The notes under the pieces were generated by a model, which saw only the letters and a list, made by a program, of their open reading frames with translations, searched no databases and had not been told where the DNA came from. Of a stretch of 64,000 bases of DNA, positions 8,721 through 17,259 are shown piece by piece. This DNA is from Streptomyces sp. AC512_CC834 (lineage in GTDB: Bacteria > Actinomycetota > Actinomycetes > Streptomycetales > Streptomycetaceae). The stretch covers positions 62,001-126,000 of the forward strand of contig NZ_JAGMUO010000017.1 of the NCBI RefSeq assembly GCF_019049325.1, given 5' to 3'. The translations under genes and the position numbers were made by a program. Numbering within the stretch: position 1 is the stretch's first letter; each line of letters opens with the position of its first letter.

Positions 8721-9364
8721 CCGACACCGCGAACAGCCGGATCCGTGTGGTCGTGGTCGACGACCACGCCGTGATGCGCGCCGGAGTCATCGCCCTGCTG
8801 ACCAACGAGCCCACCATAGAGATCGTCGGCGAGGCGAGCGACGGTCGCGAGGGCGTGGGCCTCGTCGAGCGGCTCGCCCCCGACGTGGCCCTGGTCGACC
8901 TGCGCATGCCGGTGCTCGACGGCGTGGCCGCCACCACCGAGATCGTCGCCCTGTCGGTGGCCACCCGGGTGCTGATCCTCACCACCTACGACACGGACGT
9001 CGAGATCGAACGTGCCGTGGAGGCCGGCGCCGTCGGCTACCTCCTCAAGGACACCACCCGCGAGCAGCTCGCCGACGCCATCCGCTCGGCGGCGCGCGGT
9101 GAGACGGTCCTCGCGCCCAAGGTCGCGGAGCGACTCGTGGCCCGGATGCGCCGCCCCGCGCCGGTCGTGCTCACCGCCCGCGAGCGGGACGTGCTGCACG
9201 CCGTCGCCGACGGCCTGTCCAACGCCGAGATCGGCCGCCGCCTGGTCATCGGCGAGGCCACGGTGAAGACGCACCTCCTGCGGGTCTTCGCGAAACTCGA
9301 CGTCAGCGACCGCACGCGCGCCGTCGTCGTCGCCCTGGAACGCGGACTGCTCGTGCGCTCCTGA
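8717..9364 (+). CDS. Response regulator, NarL/FixJ family
   Basis: 215 residues. Receiver domain 8-125 with acidic pocket VVVDDH and phosphoacceptor Asp61 in VALVDLRMPVLDG, conserved Thr in LILTTYD and Lys in YLLKDT. A LuxR-type HTH occupies about 150-212 (LTARERDVLHAVADGLSNAEIGRRL and VKTHLLRVFAKL). Cognate to the kinase immediately upstream, whose stop it overlaps by 4 bp. Probable target is the MMPL gene upstream; this is inferred from adjacency only. Confidence 0.95.
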   Translation: MTDTANSRIRVVVVDDHAVMRAGVIALLTNEPTIEIVGEASDGREGVGLVERLAPDVALVDLRMPVLDGVAATTEIVALSVATRVLILTTYDTDVEIERAVEAGAVGYLLKDTTREQLADAIRSAARGETVLAPKVAERLVARMRRPAPVVLTARERDVLHAVADGLSNAEIGRRLVIGEATVKTHLLRVFAKLDVSDRTRAVVVALERGLLVRS

Positions 9365-9382
9365 GCCGGCCCGAGGCTGGGT

Positions 9383-9430
9383 CGGTTTCATGCTCGGCTT
9401 CGTACTCGGTTCCGTGCTCGGTTTCGTGCC
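9383..9430. repeat. 12-bp tandem repeat, four copies
   Basis: Four imperfect copies of a 12-bp unit close to cggtttcgtgct just after the response regulator gene. No supported gene covers it. Confidence 0.8.
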
Positions 9431-9538
9431 GGGCCGCGAGGTCGCCCCGCACCCCGGGCGGTCAACCGTTCCCGTCTCAGGGGCGGTTGGAGACGGTCGT
9501 CTTCGGGTGTCGGTATTGTTGCCACCGTCTTTTCCTTT

Positions 9539-9563
9539 GGCCCGGATCCGATCGGTCCGGGCC
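9539..9563. terminator. Inverted repeat between response regulator and kinase genes
   Basis: Arms GGCCCGGA and TCCGGGCC (8 bp, perfect) around a 9-base loop. It can act as terminator of the kinase-regulator pair or as a leader structure of the Ser/Thr kinase gene that starts 75 bp further on. A poorer repeat (cCGTCTC...GAGACGg) lies at about 9473-9496. Confidence 0.55.
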
Positions 9564-9637
9564 TGCCTGTTTCGCCGCGGTGGGGAACCGCGTGGGACGT
9601 GGTTGCCGGGTGGTAGCGAGAGGGATGTGAGAGACCG

Positions 9638-11293
9638 GTGCTGACCGGTGTACCTGATCAGCAGGCCGACGGGGGCTCCGGGAGGCTGATCTCCGGCCGC
9701 TATCTGCTGCACGACGTACTCGGCAAGGGCGGCATGGGCACCGTCTGGCGTGCTCACGACCAGCTCCTCGACCGGCAGGTCGCCGCCAAGGAACTGCACT
9801 TCGCCGCCGAGGCCGACGAGGACCACCGGGTACGGATGCGTCGCGCGGTCCGTGAGGCACGCGCCGTCGCCCGGGTGCCGCATCCCCATGTGGTCGGCGT
9901 GCACGACCTGGTCGAGTACGAGGACCGGCTCTGGATCGTCATGGAGCTGGTGCAGGGCCCCTCGCTCGCTGCTCGGGTCGCCCGTTCCGGGCCGCTCACC
10001 CCGGCGCACACCGCCCGTCTCGGACTCCAACTGCTCGACGCCCTCAAGGCCGTCCACCTCGCCGGCACCCTGCACCGCGACGTGAAACCCGCCAACGTGC
10101 TGCTGCGCCCCGACGGCAGCGCGGTGCTGACCGACTTCGGCATCGCCGCCCTCGACGACGGCGAGCCGCTCGCGTCCACCGGTCAACTGGTCGGCTCCGT
10201 CGAGTACATGGCACCGGAACGGGCCTTGGCGCACGAGGGCGGGCCGGAGTCCGACCTGTGGTCGCTCGGCGCCACGCTGGTCACCGTCTGCGGAGGGCAG
10301 TCGCCCTTCCGCAGATCCGCGTACGCCGCGACCATGCACGCCGTCGTGTACGGGGATCCGACGCTTCCGGAGGGCCTCGGCCCGCTCCGCCCCGTCGTCG
10401 AGGCCCTGCTGCGCAAGGAGCCGGGCGAGCGCCCCACCGCCGACGACCTGGCGGAGGCCCTGCGGGACGTCGCGGCGGGGGAGACGACGGACCTCGCCCC
10501 GTTGCCCGTGGCCGGGCTCGGGGGCAGCGGCGTCGCGCCCGACGCCGTCACCGTTGCCGTTGCCGTCAGCCATGCTCCCGCGCCGTCGGACCGGGCGGGG
10601 GACACCCGGATCGCGCCCCCGGGCGGCTTCGGAGGCACCGCGGCACACACCGCCGAAACCACCCGCACACCACCCCCGGCGCGCCAGGGAGGCGCCGGGC
10701 AGTGGCTGGCGTGGACACTCGCCGGGGCCGCCGCGCTCGTCGCCCTCGTGGGCGGCGGGCTGCTCCTCGCGGGCGTGGCCCCCTTCCAGGGCGACGAGCA
10801 GGGACCGGCCCAGGGAGCGGCCCAGGGCAGGACCGAGGCCCCCGCTCCGGCGGCGACACCCCTGGCCTCACCCGTCGGGGCGCCCCAGGTCACGTCCTAC
10901 GAGCTGGTCGTGAGCGCCCACGAGGGCTGGCAGCCGGTCGAGAACGCGGTGGTCCGCGAGGGCGACACCGTCACCGTGAGCTTCCAGCAGGGCGCGTGGA
11001 CGGTCGACCAGCAGGGCATGCCCATGACCGGACCGGCCGGCTACGACACGCAGACCGACCGGACGCTGGACTTCGCGAGCCAGTGCAAGGTCCTCCCCGA
11101 GGCACCCTTCGGCACCCTCGTGACACGCCTGGCGGACACCGAGGACGCACCGGCCCTCGCCATCGGGGAGGCGAAGACCTTCAAGGCGGGCGGTGACGGC
11201 CTGGTCCAGCTCCGCATCAACGACGGCGAGGGCTGCCTCGACGACAACACGGGCGAGATCAGCGTGATCGTGGAGGTCACCCACCAGCCCTGA
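9638..11293 (+). CDS. Transmembrane serine/threonine protein kinase
   Basis: 551 residues. The kinase domain (about 21-280) shows the glycine loop GKGGMGTVWRA, Lys51 in VAAKEL, HRDVKPANVLL at 146-156, DFG at 166-168 and MAPERAL. A Pro/Ala/Thr-rich linker leads to a single membrane helix at about 355-380 (WLAWTLAGAAALVALVGGGLLLAG). The outer C-terminal domain of about 170 residues contains one pair of cysteines and no PASTA repeats. It is therefore a PknB-like kinase with a custom sensor domain of unknown ligand. Start GTG at 9638 with a weak upstream ribosome binding site; a GTG four codons later (9650) is possible. Monocistronic. Confidence 0.93.
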   Translation: MLTGVPDQQADGGSGRLISGRYLLHDVLGKGGMGTVWRAHDQLLDRQVAAKELHFAAEADEDHRVRMRRAVREARAVARVPHPHVVGVHDLVEYEDRLWIVMELVQGPSLAARVARSGPLTPAHTARLGLQLLDALKAVHLAGTLHRDVKPANVLLRPDGSAVLTDFGIAALDDGEPLASTGQLVGSVEYMAPERALAHEGGPESDLWSLGATLVTVCGGQSPFRRSAYAATMHAVVYGDPTLPEGLGPLRPVVEALLRKEPGERPTADDLAEALRDVAAGETTDLAPLPVAGLGGSGVAPDAVTVAVAVSHAPAPSDRAGDTRIAPPGGFGGTAAHTAETTRTPPPARQGGAGQWLAWTLAGAAALVALVGGGLLLAGVAPFQGDEQGPAQGAAQGRTEAPAPAATPLASPVGAPQVTSYELVVSAHEGWQPVENAVVREGDTVTVSFQQGAWTVDQQGMPMTGPAGYDTQTDRTLDFASQCKVLPEAPFGTLVTRLADTEDAPALAIGEAKTFKAGGDGLVQLRINDGEGCLDDNTGEISVIVEVTHQP

Positions 11294-11439
11294 CGGCCGG
11301 CCTCCATCAGATGCCCGGGCCCGTACGTCGTCGCCAGGCCGTCCACGGTGAACCCGGAGCGATGTTGCTCGGGTTGGGCATACTCAAATGAACCATAGTA
11401 TGGACAATGTGAGTGTTCATGCGGTTGCTTTAAGTGACG

Positions 11440-11545
11440 AATCAGAGTGCGCCAGAAGGCGTGCGGGGCGAAGGTGATCACAGGCCCGGCGGCGCGCTTG
11501 ATGTCGCGGACGGGGATGCGGGTGGGGATGTGGTCGGCCGTCTCC
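11440..11545 (-). pseudogene. DUF397 relic
   Basis: Minus-strand sequence reading RIPVRDIKRAAGPVITFAPHAFW corresponds to the end of DUF397 proteins such as those at 14007-14222 and 45747-45950. The start codon and the conserved N-terminal half are not recognisable, and no Scr1-type regulator adjoins it. Assignment rests on this short motif only. Confidence 0.55.
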
Positions 11546-12232
11546 GTCTGCGGCTTCAAAACGAGAGCCCATCCGTAGGGGGTCGGGTGGTGGCCTGCGA
11601 CGTTGCGGCGCGTCGTGCATTGGATGCACGATTCACGCGGCCGATCCGACAGAGCCCACCACAGACGCAGTTGCCCGGCCCGACGGGGCCACGATGCGGC
11701 TGCGCCTGGGTACCCACCCGGTAGAGATCCGGTCACCTCTGGACGGGGATGCTGCGGGAACCGGTGCATCATCCGGCCGGCAAGGCCCATCGCCTCGAAC
11801 CCGGCCCGAGCCGCCGGCTGTTCCCAGGCGCTTGGGCGGGCCGGCCCACCCGCCTGCTCGGCTTCAGCGAGCAGACCGCGCGAACTGGATGGCGGAGAGC
11901 GGCGGCGACGATGCCCTACGCAGCCCACCGAGTCCGCGCCACTGTCGGCGCGCGCGGCAGACCGCAGCGGCCGGGCTGTGCGAGCGCCGCTCGAGCCATG
12001 ATCCGGACGCCTCTGCCGGCCGGGATGGTGCCGGCAGCGGTTCAGTAACCCCTGGACGATCGGTCAGGTGCGGCCCTTCGTATTCTGATGTGCATAGAGC
12101 CCCGAGATGTCATATCGTGGTCGGGCTTCTGCGCTGGCGGGTTTCGGCAGCAGTGGCCGGAGTTCCTGTTCCTTCTGCGTCGATCTTGAGGTGACGTCCT
12201 ATTAACCAGGCCATGTAGTCGTCCGCGTTCCC

Positions 12233-12255
12233 CACGTGCTGAGTTGTCGCACGTG
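12233..12255. promoter_or_regulatory. Inverted repeat upstream of MFS gene
   Basis: CACGTGC and GCACGTG arms (7 bp, perfect) separated by nine bases, about 160 bp before the MFS start. The spacing suits a dimeric repressor. No regulator gene adjoins, so the binding protein is unknown. Confidence 0.45.
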
Positions 12256-12413
12256 TTCGGGGGCGGACGTCGCGCTGGCCTGAGTTGCGTCACCCACCCC
12301 CGCAGTTTCCTTTCCCGGGTGCAGCTCTGCCGTCTGCCCCGGGTTCCGTGTTTTCCGGCCTCGGTGCGGCTGTCGGCAGGGCTCCCCGATCCTTTCGATC
12401 AGGAGTTCCCGTC

Positions 12414-13892
12414 GTGTCTTCCTCCGCGCTCGACAACGAGCCGCAGCCCACCACCCAGCCCCCAACCCACCCAGCACCTGGACTGTCGAAGATGGGCTTG
12501 GCTGCCTGGATCGCCCTCTTGGTGCTGCTGGGTGCCGAGCTGATGGACATGATCGACCAGTCGGTCGTCCTGACCGCTCTGCCCGCGATCCAGGAGTCGA
12601 CTGGCGCCGGACCGGACGCGGTGCAGTGGCTGACCACCGGCTATTCACTGCCCGTCGCCGTCGGGCTGATCACCGGCGGACGTCTCGGCGACCTCTACGG
12701 CCGGCGCAGGATCCTCCTCATCGGCACCGTCGTGTTCACCACGGCCTCGCTGCTGTGCGGCCTTGCTGCCGGGCCGGGCGTGCTGATCGGCGCCCGCGGG
12801 CTCCAGGGCGTGGGAGTCGCGCTGATGATCCCGCAGATCCTGGCCACCCTCCATGTCACCTTCGAGGGGCAGAACCGCAGCAAGGTGTTCGGTCTGTACG
12901 GGGCCGTCATGTCGCTCGCCAATGTCCTGGGCCCGGTGATGGGCGGCCTGCTGACCGAGGTGGACCTGTTCGGGCTGTCCTGGCGGCCGATCTTCCTGGT
13001 CAACGTGCCCGTCGGCCTCGCCGTGATCCTCCTGGGACGCAGGTTCATACCCGAGTCGACCGCCGCGAAGGCCGACCGGCCCGACCTGATCGGCATGCTG
13101 CTGTCCGCGCTGGCCGTCGTCCTCATCGTCTTCCCGCTCACCGAGGGGCACCTCCGTCACTGGCCGCTGTGGTGCTTCGCCCTGCTCGCCGCAGGTCTCC
13201 TCGCGCTCGGTGTCTTCCTGCGCCACCAGCAGCGCAAGCAGGGCAACGCCGCGCTCGTGACCCTGTCCCTCTTCCGGAGTCGGCAGTTCTCCGGCGGCAT
13301 GACCGCGCAGCTGACGCATGGCCTGCTGTGCGGGCTGTTCTTCATGACCTGGACCCTCTACCTTCAGCGCGGCCTGGGCATGAGCCCCGTCCACGCGGCC
13401 CTGGCCTTCGTCCTGCTCTCCCTGGGTGAACTGGCAGGCGCGACCATCGCGGCGAAGAGCAGCGGGCGCTTCGCCCGCAGGCTGCCCCAGACCGGAGCCC
13501 TCATCGCGCTCGCTGCGATGGCCGCGTACGGACTCCAGACCGACCGGGGGCAGGCGGACCTGACTCTCGGGGCGATGACCGCTCCGGTCATACTGATCGG
13601 CTTCGGCCTCGGCATGGTCAGCGGCCCGCTCGCCGACATGTCGCTCGCCCGCGTCCCGCACGAGGACGCCGGTTCCGCCTCGGGCCTGTTCAACACCGCC
13701 ATGCACCTGGGCATCGCCCTCGGCACCGCGCTGACCGCCCTGGTGTTCTTCGCCGCCACCGGCGGCTCACCCGACGCCGCACTCAACCGCGACGCGTTCA
13801 TCACCGTGCTGTGGTGGGTCGGTAGCCTCCTCGCCCTGATGTGGGCCCTGATGTTCTGCCTGCCCAAGCAAGCAGACAACCAGGCCGACTGA
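12414..13892 (+). CDS. MFS transporter, DHA2 (14-TM drug:H+ antiporter) family
   Basis: 492 residues. It shows the MFS signature motifs: DMIDQSVVLTALPAIQ (first helix), GRLGDLYGRRRILLIG (loop 2-3, motif A) and LGPVMGGLLTE (motif C of antiporters), with hydrophobic segments enough for 14 helices. Members export antibiotics, dyes or other hydrophobic compounds, using the proton gradient. The GTG at 12414 is chosen because aggag lies nine bases upstream; open frame extends back to 12285 but has no signal there. It is transcribed alone and ends in front of a strong terminator shared with the convergent DUF397 gene. Confidence 0.92.
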   Translation: MSSSALDNEPQPTTQPPTHPAPGLSKMGLAAWIALLVLLGAELMDMIDQSVVLTALPAIQESTGAGPDAVQWLTTGYSLPVAVGLITGGRLGDLYGRRRILLIGTVVFTTASLLCGLAAGPGVLIGARGLQGVGVALMIPQILATLHVTFEGQNRSKVFGLYGAVMSLANVLGPVMGGLLTEVDLFGLSWRPIFLVNVPVGLAVILLGRRFIPESTAAKADRPDLIGMLLSALAVVLIVFPLTEGHLRHWPLWCFALLAAGLLALGVFLRHQQRKQGNAALVTLSLFRSRQFSGGMTAQLTHGLLCGLFFMTWTLYLQRGLGMSPVHAALAFVLLSLGELAGATIAAKSSGRFARRLPQTGALIALAAMAAYGLQTDRGQADLTLGAMTAPVILIGFGLGMVSGPLADMSLARVPHEDAGSASGLFNTAMHLGIALGTALTALVFFAATGGSPDAALNRDAFITVLWWVGSLLALMWALMFCLPKQADNQAD

Positions 13893-13953
13893 GCCGCCCC
13901 CCCCCCAGGTGCCGGCCACAACTATGGCTGGGACCTGGTCCTTCCGCACAAGG

Positions 13954-13991
13954 GAGAGCCCTGCCGTCAGAAGGGAGGCGGCAGGGCTCTC
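13954..13991. terminator. Bidirectional terminator between MFS and DUF397 genes
   Basis: A perfect 13-bp stem, GAGAGCCCTGCCG pairing with CGGCAGGGCTCTC, around a 12-base loop, placed between two convergent genes. A run of ten C residues sits just before it at 13897-13906. Confidence 0.85.
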
Positions 13992-14006
13992 GCGACCGTA
14001 CGAGCG

Positions 14007-14222
14007 TCAGACGCGTCGTTCCGAGGAGGCCGGCCCGACGAACCCGGCCCACGCGTCACGCGACACCGCGACGACGGGCCCGGCGGCGACCTTGGAGTCC
14101 CGGACGTGCACAACTGCCGTACCGGCCGCGACCTCTACACAATCGCCGCCCTCGGCTCCGCTGTAGCTGCTCTTGAACCAGGCGAAGCCGGACGCGGCGG
14201 TCGAGGACTCAGCGTTGTTCAT
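14007..14222 (-). CDS. DUF397 domain-containing protein
   Basis: 71 residues, nearly all DUF397: FAWFKSSYSGAEGGDCVEVA, then VHVRDSKVAAGPVVAVSRDAWAGFV. In streptomycetes these small proteins are encoded next to Scr1/WhiJ-type HTH regulators and are thought to act with them, probably as modulators. Its ATG overlaps the stop of the regulator upstream (ATGA), so translation would normally be coupled; that regulator carries a frameshift here. Confidence 0.92.
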   Translation of the reverse strand: MNNAESSTAASGFAWFKSSYSGAEGGDCVEVAAGTAVVHVRDSKVAAGPVVAVSRDAWAGFVGPASSERRV

Positions 14223-15140
14223 AGCGATCCCAGCAACCCTTCGACGAACTCCAGTGACTCTCGCGAGGTGAGAGTCTGTGATCGGATGATCCCATAGCGG
14301 GCGGCGGCGAGAGTGGTCTGTTCCGGGTCGGTCTGAAGAGCGCTGGTGCCCTGGGCCTCGGCGTAGACGAACCTCATTCCGTCCTTGCGCGTGACGATCG
14401 TGAACGGCCCGTCCACACCCGCGCTTTCCTCGCAGGAGAGCGGCATGACCTGGATGACCACGTTCGGCTTCTGCCCCATCAGCAGCAGGTGCTCCAACTG
14501 CCCGCGCAGGACCGCCTCTCCACCGTACGGACGCCGCAACACCGACTCATCCATCACGAAGCTCAGCAATGGTGCGGGCCAGCGGTTGAAGATGTCCTGA
14601 CGGGCCAACCGTGCCGTCACGCGCTGCTCGATGGTTCTCCGCGTCCAAAACCGGTCGCCGCATCCCCAGCAGCGCCCTCATGTACTCCTCGGTCTGAAGC
14701 AGGCCCTTGACCACGAGGGTGTCGTAGGAGAGGAGCTCAACCGCCTCCTTCTCCAGCGTCGCCATCCCCTGGAAGAACACCGGATACTGAGCCCGCTCCA
14801 CCTCCTCCTTCCACAGGCGCAGCAGCCCGCCCGCCCCCAGCACCTCGTCCGCCCGGTCGATCGTCCCCGGCGACGGAATCCTCCGCCCCTGCTCGAACGA
14901 CGCGACCGTGGACGCCGAATACCCGATCCGGCTGCCGAACTCGCCCCGGTCCAGCCCTTCCCGCAGCCGCAGTGTCTTCATGGTCTGCCCGAACGCGGCG
15001 ACGACGCCCTTCCCGGCCCCGTCCTCGGGGCGCCGCCCGTCACCGTTGCCGTCCTCGCCGCCGCTCTCCCATCCGTCGCCGAGACTCACGACTGCCGATG
15101 GCTCGCCGTCCCCGCCGCCCGAACCCGTACGCTCCGTCAT
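14219..15140 (-). pseudogene. Scr1/WhiJ-type HTH regulator (XRE HTH + DUF5753), frameshifted
   Basis: The reading frame is broken near 14637. The upstream part (from ATG 15140) encodes an N-terminal Gly-rich tail, the XRE-type HTH (FGSRIGYSASTVASFEQGRRIPSP) and the start of DUF5753 (VVKGLLQTEEYMRALLGMRRP). The downstream part, in another frame, encodes the rest (VTARLARQDIFNRWPAPLLSFVMDE to SLEFVEGLLGSL). Deleting one base in a gagaaccatc context on the coding strand restores the expected ETIEQRVTARL. So it is one extra base: either a real mutation or a sequencing error. The gene would otherwise be about 305 residues. Confidence 0.85.
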
Positions 15141-15286
15141 CGAACACCGCCTCCCTGGCCCAACGCCCCCGCAGGGAACGCCGTCACGCCCCGCGCTTCG
15201 TACTCGGGGAGGCACCGCGCGTACAGCGACCCGCGTCGGTGCGTCACCACTGGTCACGCTACGCGACCGACGGGACCGTGGAAGTC

Positions 15287-15919
15287 ATGACGAGCAAGCC
15301 CACCGGCACCCCCAGCCCCACCCAACACATCGCCCTCAGGCACCACTTGATCGACAACCCGGGCGCATCAGTGGCAGCGACAGCGCAGCGCACCTTCGAG
15401 ATGCGCTTCACCTCCACGCCCCGGGGTGCCCGCCTCGCCCGCCGGCTGGCGGCCGTCCGCCTCGACGCCTGGGGCGTCCCGTACGGTACCGACGCGCACG
15501 ACGTGATCGTGCTGATCGTCGCGGAGCTGACCGCGAACGCCGTCGTGCACGGTCACGTCCCCGGCCGGGACTTCCACTTCCGCCTCCACCTGCACGCCGA
15601 CGCCCGCTCCACGACCGTCCGGGCGGAGGTCACCGACACGCGTGCCGAGCGAGTCCCGCCCCGCCCGGGAGCGGTGGCCGTTGACCCCGCTCCCGGCGCC
15701 GCCGAAACCGGCCGGGGTCTCCTCCTGGTCGCCGGCCTCGCCACCCGCTGGAACTGGCACCCGCGTCCCGACGGCCCGGGCAAGACCGTCTGGGCCGTGT
15801 ACGAGGTCGAGCATGATGCCTGGCTCAACCAGTTGGCCGACGAAGCCGTGTCCGAGGGTGTCGACGGATCTGTCTCGCATGAGGAGATGTCCGCCCTGCT
15901 CCGCGCCGATCAGGGTTGA
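15287..15919 (+). CDS. ATP-binding protein, anti-sigma-factor-like HATPase
   Basis: 210 residues. It has the GHKL/HATPase_c features of SpoIIAB/RsbW-like proteins: a leading FTSTPRGARLARRLAAVRLDAWGVP segment, the N box VAELTANAVVHG, and a degenerate G1 region with GRGLLLVAGLATRWNW, PGKTVWAVYE. It is divergent from the Scr1/DUF397 pair, an arrangement repeated at 45.7-47.6 kb and also known from whiJ-like loci. The ATG at 15287 follows a weak ggaag; a GTG at 15278 is in frame. Likely a cytoplasmic switch protein that binds a sigma factor or a regulator; target unknown. Confidence 0.88.
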   Translation: MTSKPTGTPSPTQHIALRHHLIDNPGASVAATAQRTFEMRFTSTPRGARLARRLAAVRLDAWGVPYGTDAHDVIVLIVAELTANAVVHGHVPGRDFHFRLHLHADARSTTVRAEVTDTRAERVPPRPGAVAVDPAPGAAETGRGLLLVAGLATRWNWHPRPDGPGKTVWAVYEVEHDAWLNQLADEAVSEGVDGSVSHEEMSALLRADQG

Positions 15920-16233
15920 CCGCAGGGGCACTCCACGCGCTCTACGCAGCAAGCGCAGCGCCATAGCGTCGGGGAACCGGTCCTTGCCAGGTGAGCGTGG
16001 CTGTACTCCCGGGCTGTGGCGCCGGACCGCCTCTTCGCGCTGCTGCGCCCTGCTCGCAATTTTCCGCCGTTCACGCCCTGTCCCGCGGCGGTTCGCGCAG
16101 CTGACAGCCGTCAGCTCCCACACGCCCCGTGCTCACTGGCCTCGCGCTAGATGGGCGGTAGCCGACTACGGCAGAGACCTATGCACAGCCCACCACGACG
16201 ACATCGGCATTCGGCCATGATCGCCATGGCAGC
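15920..16233. other. Intergenic stretch, remnants only
   Basis: About 310 bp. The frame of the following nuclease fragment is open from 16162, but it shows no domain before about 16300. Nothing else recognisable. Confidence 0.45.
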
Positions 16234-16530
16234 GTGAGTAACGCGACGTTTACAGAGAGCGCCCCGGGCGGGCCACACCTCGCCTGCAGGGAAGCTGAGT
16301 TGGGGCAACCCGGCCCGGACGACGAACTCGGCTGCGACGAGTTCCCCATGGCCTCGACCTACGAGGGTGCGGCGCGCGCACAGTATGAAGGAGATCAGTA
16401 CACCAACGAATTCTCCGTTTGCTACATCGACCGGGTCGAGAACGTAGAAGCTGGGAGCCGCCTCAAGGGCTTCTACGACAACGATCGGATCCTGAACCAC
16501 GACTCCTTCATACTCGTCATCGGCGACTGA
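16234..16530 (+). pseudogene. NucA/NucB-type deoxyribonuclease, C-terminal fragment
   Basis: The 98 codons contain CDEFPMASTYEGAA and GSRLKGFYDNDRILNHDSFILVI, which match the end of NucA/NucB nuclease domains (CDEYPFAST...GG, then the LGxFYxxxRIxDGDxFxV ending). Known members are secreted or toxin-linked non-specific DNases. The front of the domain and any signal peptide are missing, and there is no good ribosome binding site before the GTG at 16234, so I treat it as a truncated gene. A perfect terminator follows, shared with the convergent gene at 16597. Confidence 0.6.
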
Positions 16531-16559
16531 CTGAGATACCTGCTCGGGAGTAGCCCAGA

Positions 16560-16592
16560 CTGCGGGGTCGGCTCGTCATGCCGACCCCGCAG
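16560..16592. terminator. Bidirectional terminator
   Basis: A perfect 12-bp stem CTGCGGGGTCGG / CCGACCCCGCAG with a nine-base loop, lying between the stop of the nuclease fragment and the stop of the convergent hypothetical gene. Confidence 0.85.
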
Positions 16593-16596
16593 CCTT

Positions 16597-17103
16597 TCAC
16601 GCAGCCTTGGCGCCGGCGGCTACACGCCAGATCTGAATGAGACAGTATTGATCTTTGCCATCCAATTCTTCTCTCTGCCCTTGCGGAATGCACAAAGTGC
16701 GCGTCCCGCCGATCGGAGAGGTGAAAGGTCCCGTTTCACCATTGAGCATCCACTGCCATCGCATCTTGTACAGGCCGGGCGATGGCAGGATCAGAGGGGC
16801 CTGCTGCATTCCGCCATCGATGGTGTGGATGGCGATATCCCCTCCGGGGAGTTCCACCTCCACCTCTTCCCGGCCAAACCATTGGGCATCCTTTTCCGGA
16901 GGGAGAGTCGACCAGCTCTCCAACCGTATGACCGCCTCAATTACTTGGGGCGGTACCTGCAGATAGACCATGCCGGGGGCGGAGCGTAGCCAACCCGACC
17001 CATTCATCTCTGGCATATGTATGTCGATAGTTGTGTCAATCAGCCCCAATAGGCGGTAACTTGGACTGACCACGGTTTCAAATGTGTCCAGCAGCCTGCT
17101 CAA
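16597..17103 (-). CDS. Hypothetical protein, possible nuclease-immunity (ComJ-like) protein
   Basis: 168 residues, not recognised with certainty. It is soluble, acidic in the middle, rich in beta-prone stretches (GMVYLQVPPQVIEAVIRLES, EEVEVELPGGDIAIHTID, PSPGLYKMRWQWML) and has no signal peptide or membrane helix. The general layout, a beta-sandwich of strands ending with a LPxxGxY-type strand, recalls ComJ/Nin, the inhibitor of NucA in Bacillus, and it lies convergent to a NucA/NucB fragment. That resemblance is only by eye. Codon use is less GC-extreme than the neighbours (e.g. attgagcatcc, ttcttc stretches), suggesting horizontal origin. Confidence 0.6.
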   Translation of the reverse strand: MSRLLDTFETVVSPSYRLLGLIDTTIDIHMPEMNGSGWLRSAPGMVYLQVPPQVIEAVIRLESWSTLPPEKDAQWFGREEVEVELPGGDIAIHTIDGGMQQAPLILPSPGLYKMRWQWMLNGETGPFTSPIGGTRTLCIPQGQREELDGKDQYCLIQIWRVAAGAKAA

Positions 17104-17259
17104 GGGCCACCTTTCTCACAGCGGCAGTCGATTCACAAGTTAGCGTGGTTGTCGGGCCATTCAAGCGTCCCCACCTGCCGACCGCCTCGTGACCGCCAAG
17201 CCCGGGCGCATTGGACGGGTACCTATCCGTACCCTGGCGGCCCAGAACGAGGAGACATC

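Larger units (their letters stand above)
11294..12413. other. Gene-poor stretch of 1.1 kb with a DUF397 relic
   Basis: No intact gene is supported here. On the minus strand at about 11440-11545 the translation IPVRDIKRAAGPVITFAPHAFWRTLI matches the C-terminal signature of DUF397 proteins (VRDSK...GP...F...AW..F), without the N-terminal WxKSSYS motif in frame, so it is a relic. An AT-rich island at about 11375-11450 contains the inverted repeat CATACT/AGTATG. The final 180 bp include the leader and probable operator of the MFS gene. Confidence 0.6.

Noticed and set aside
11603-12194. Coding frames in the 1.1-kb gene-poor region
   Set aside because: Arg/Pro/Ala-rich products in several frames with no conserved motif; composition explains them.
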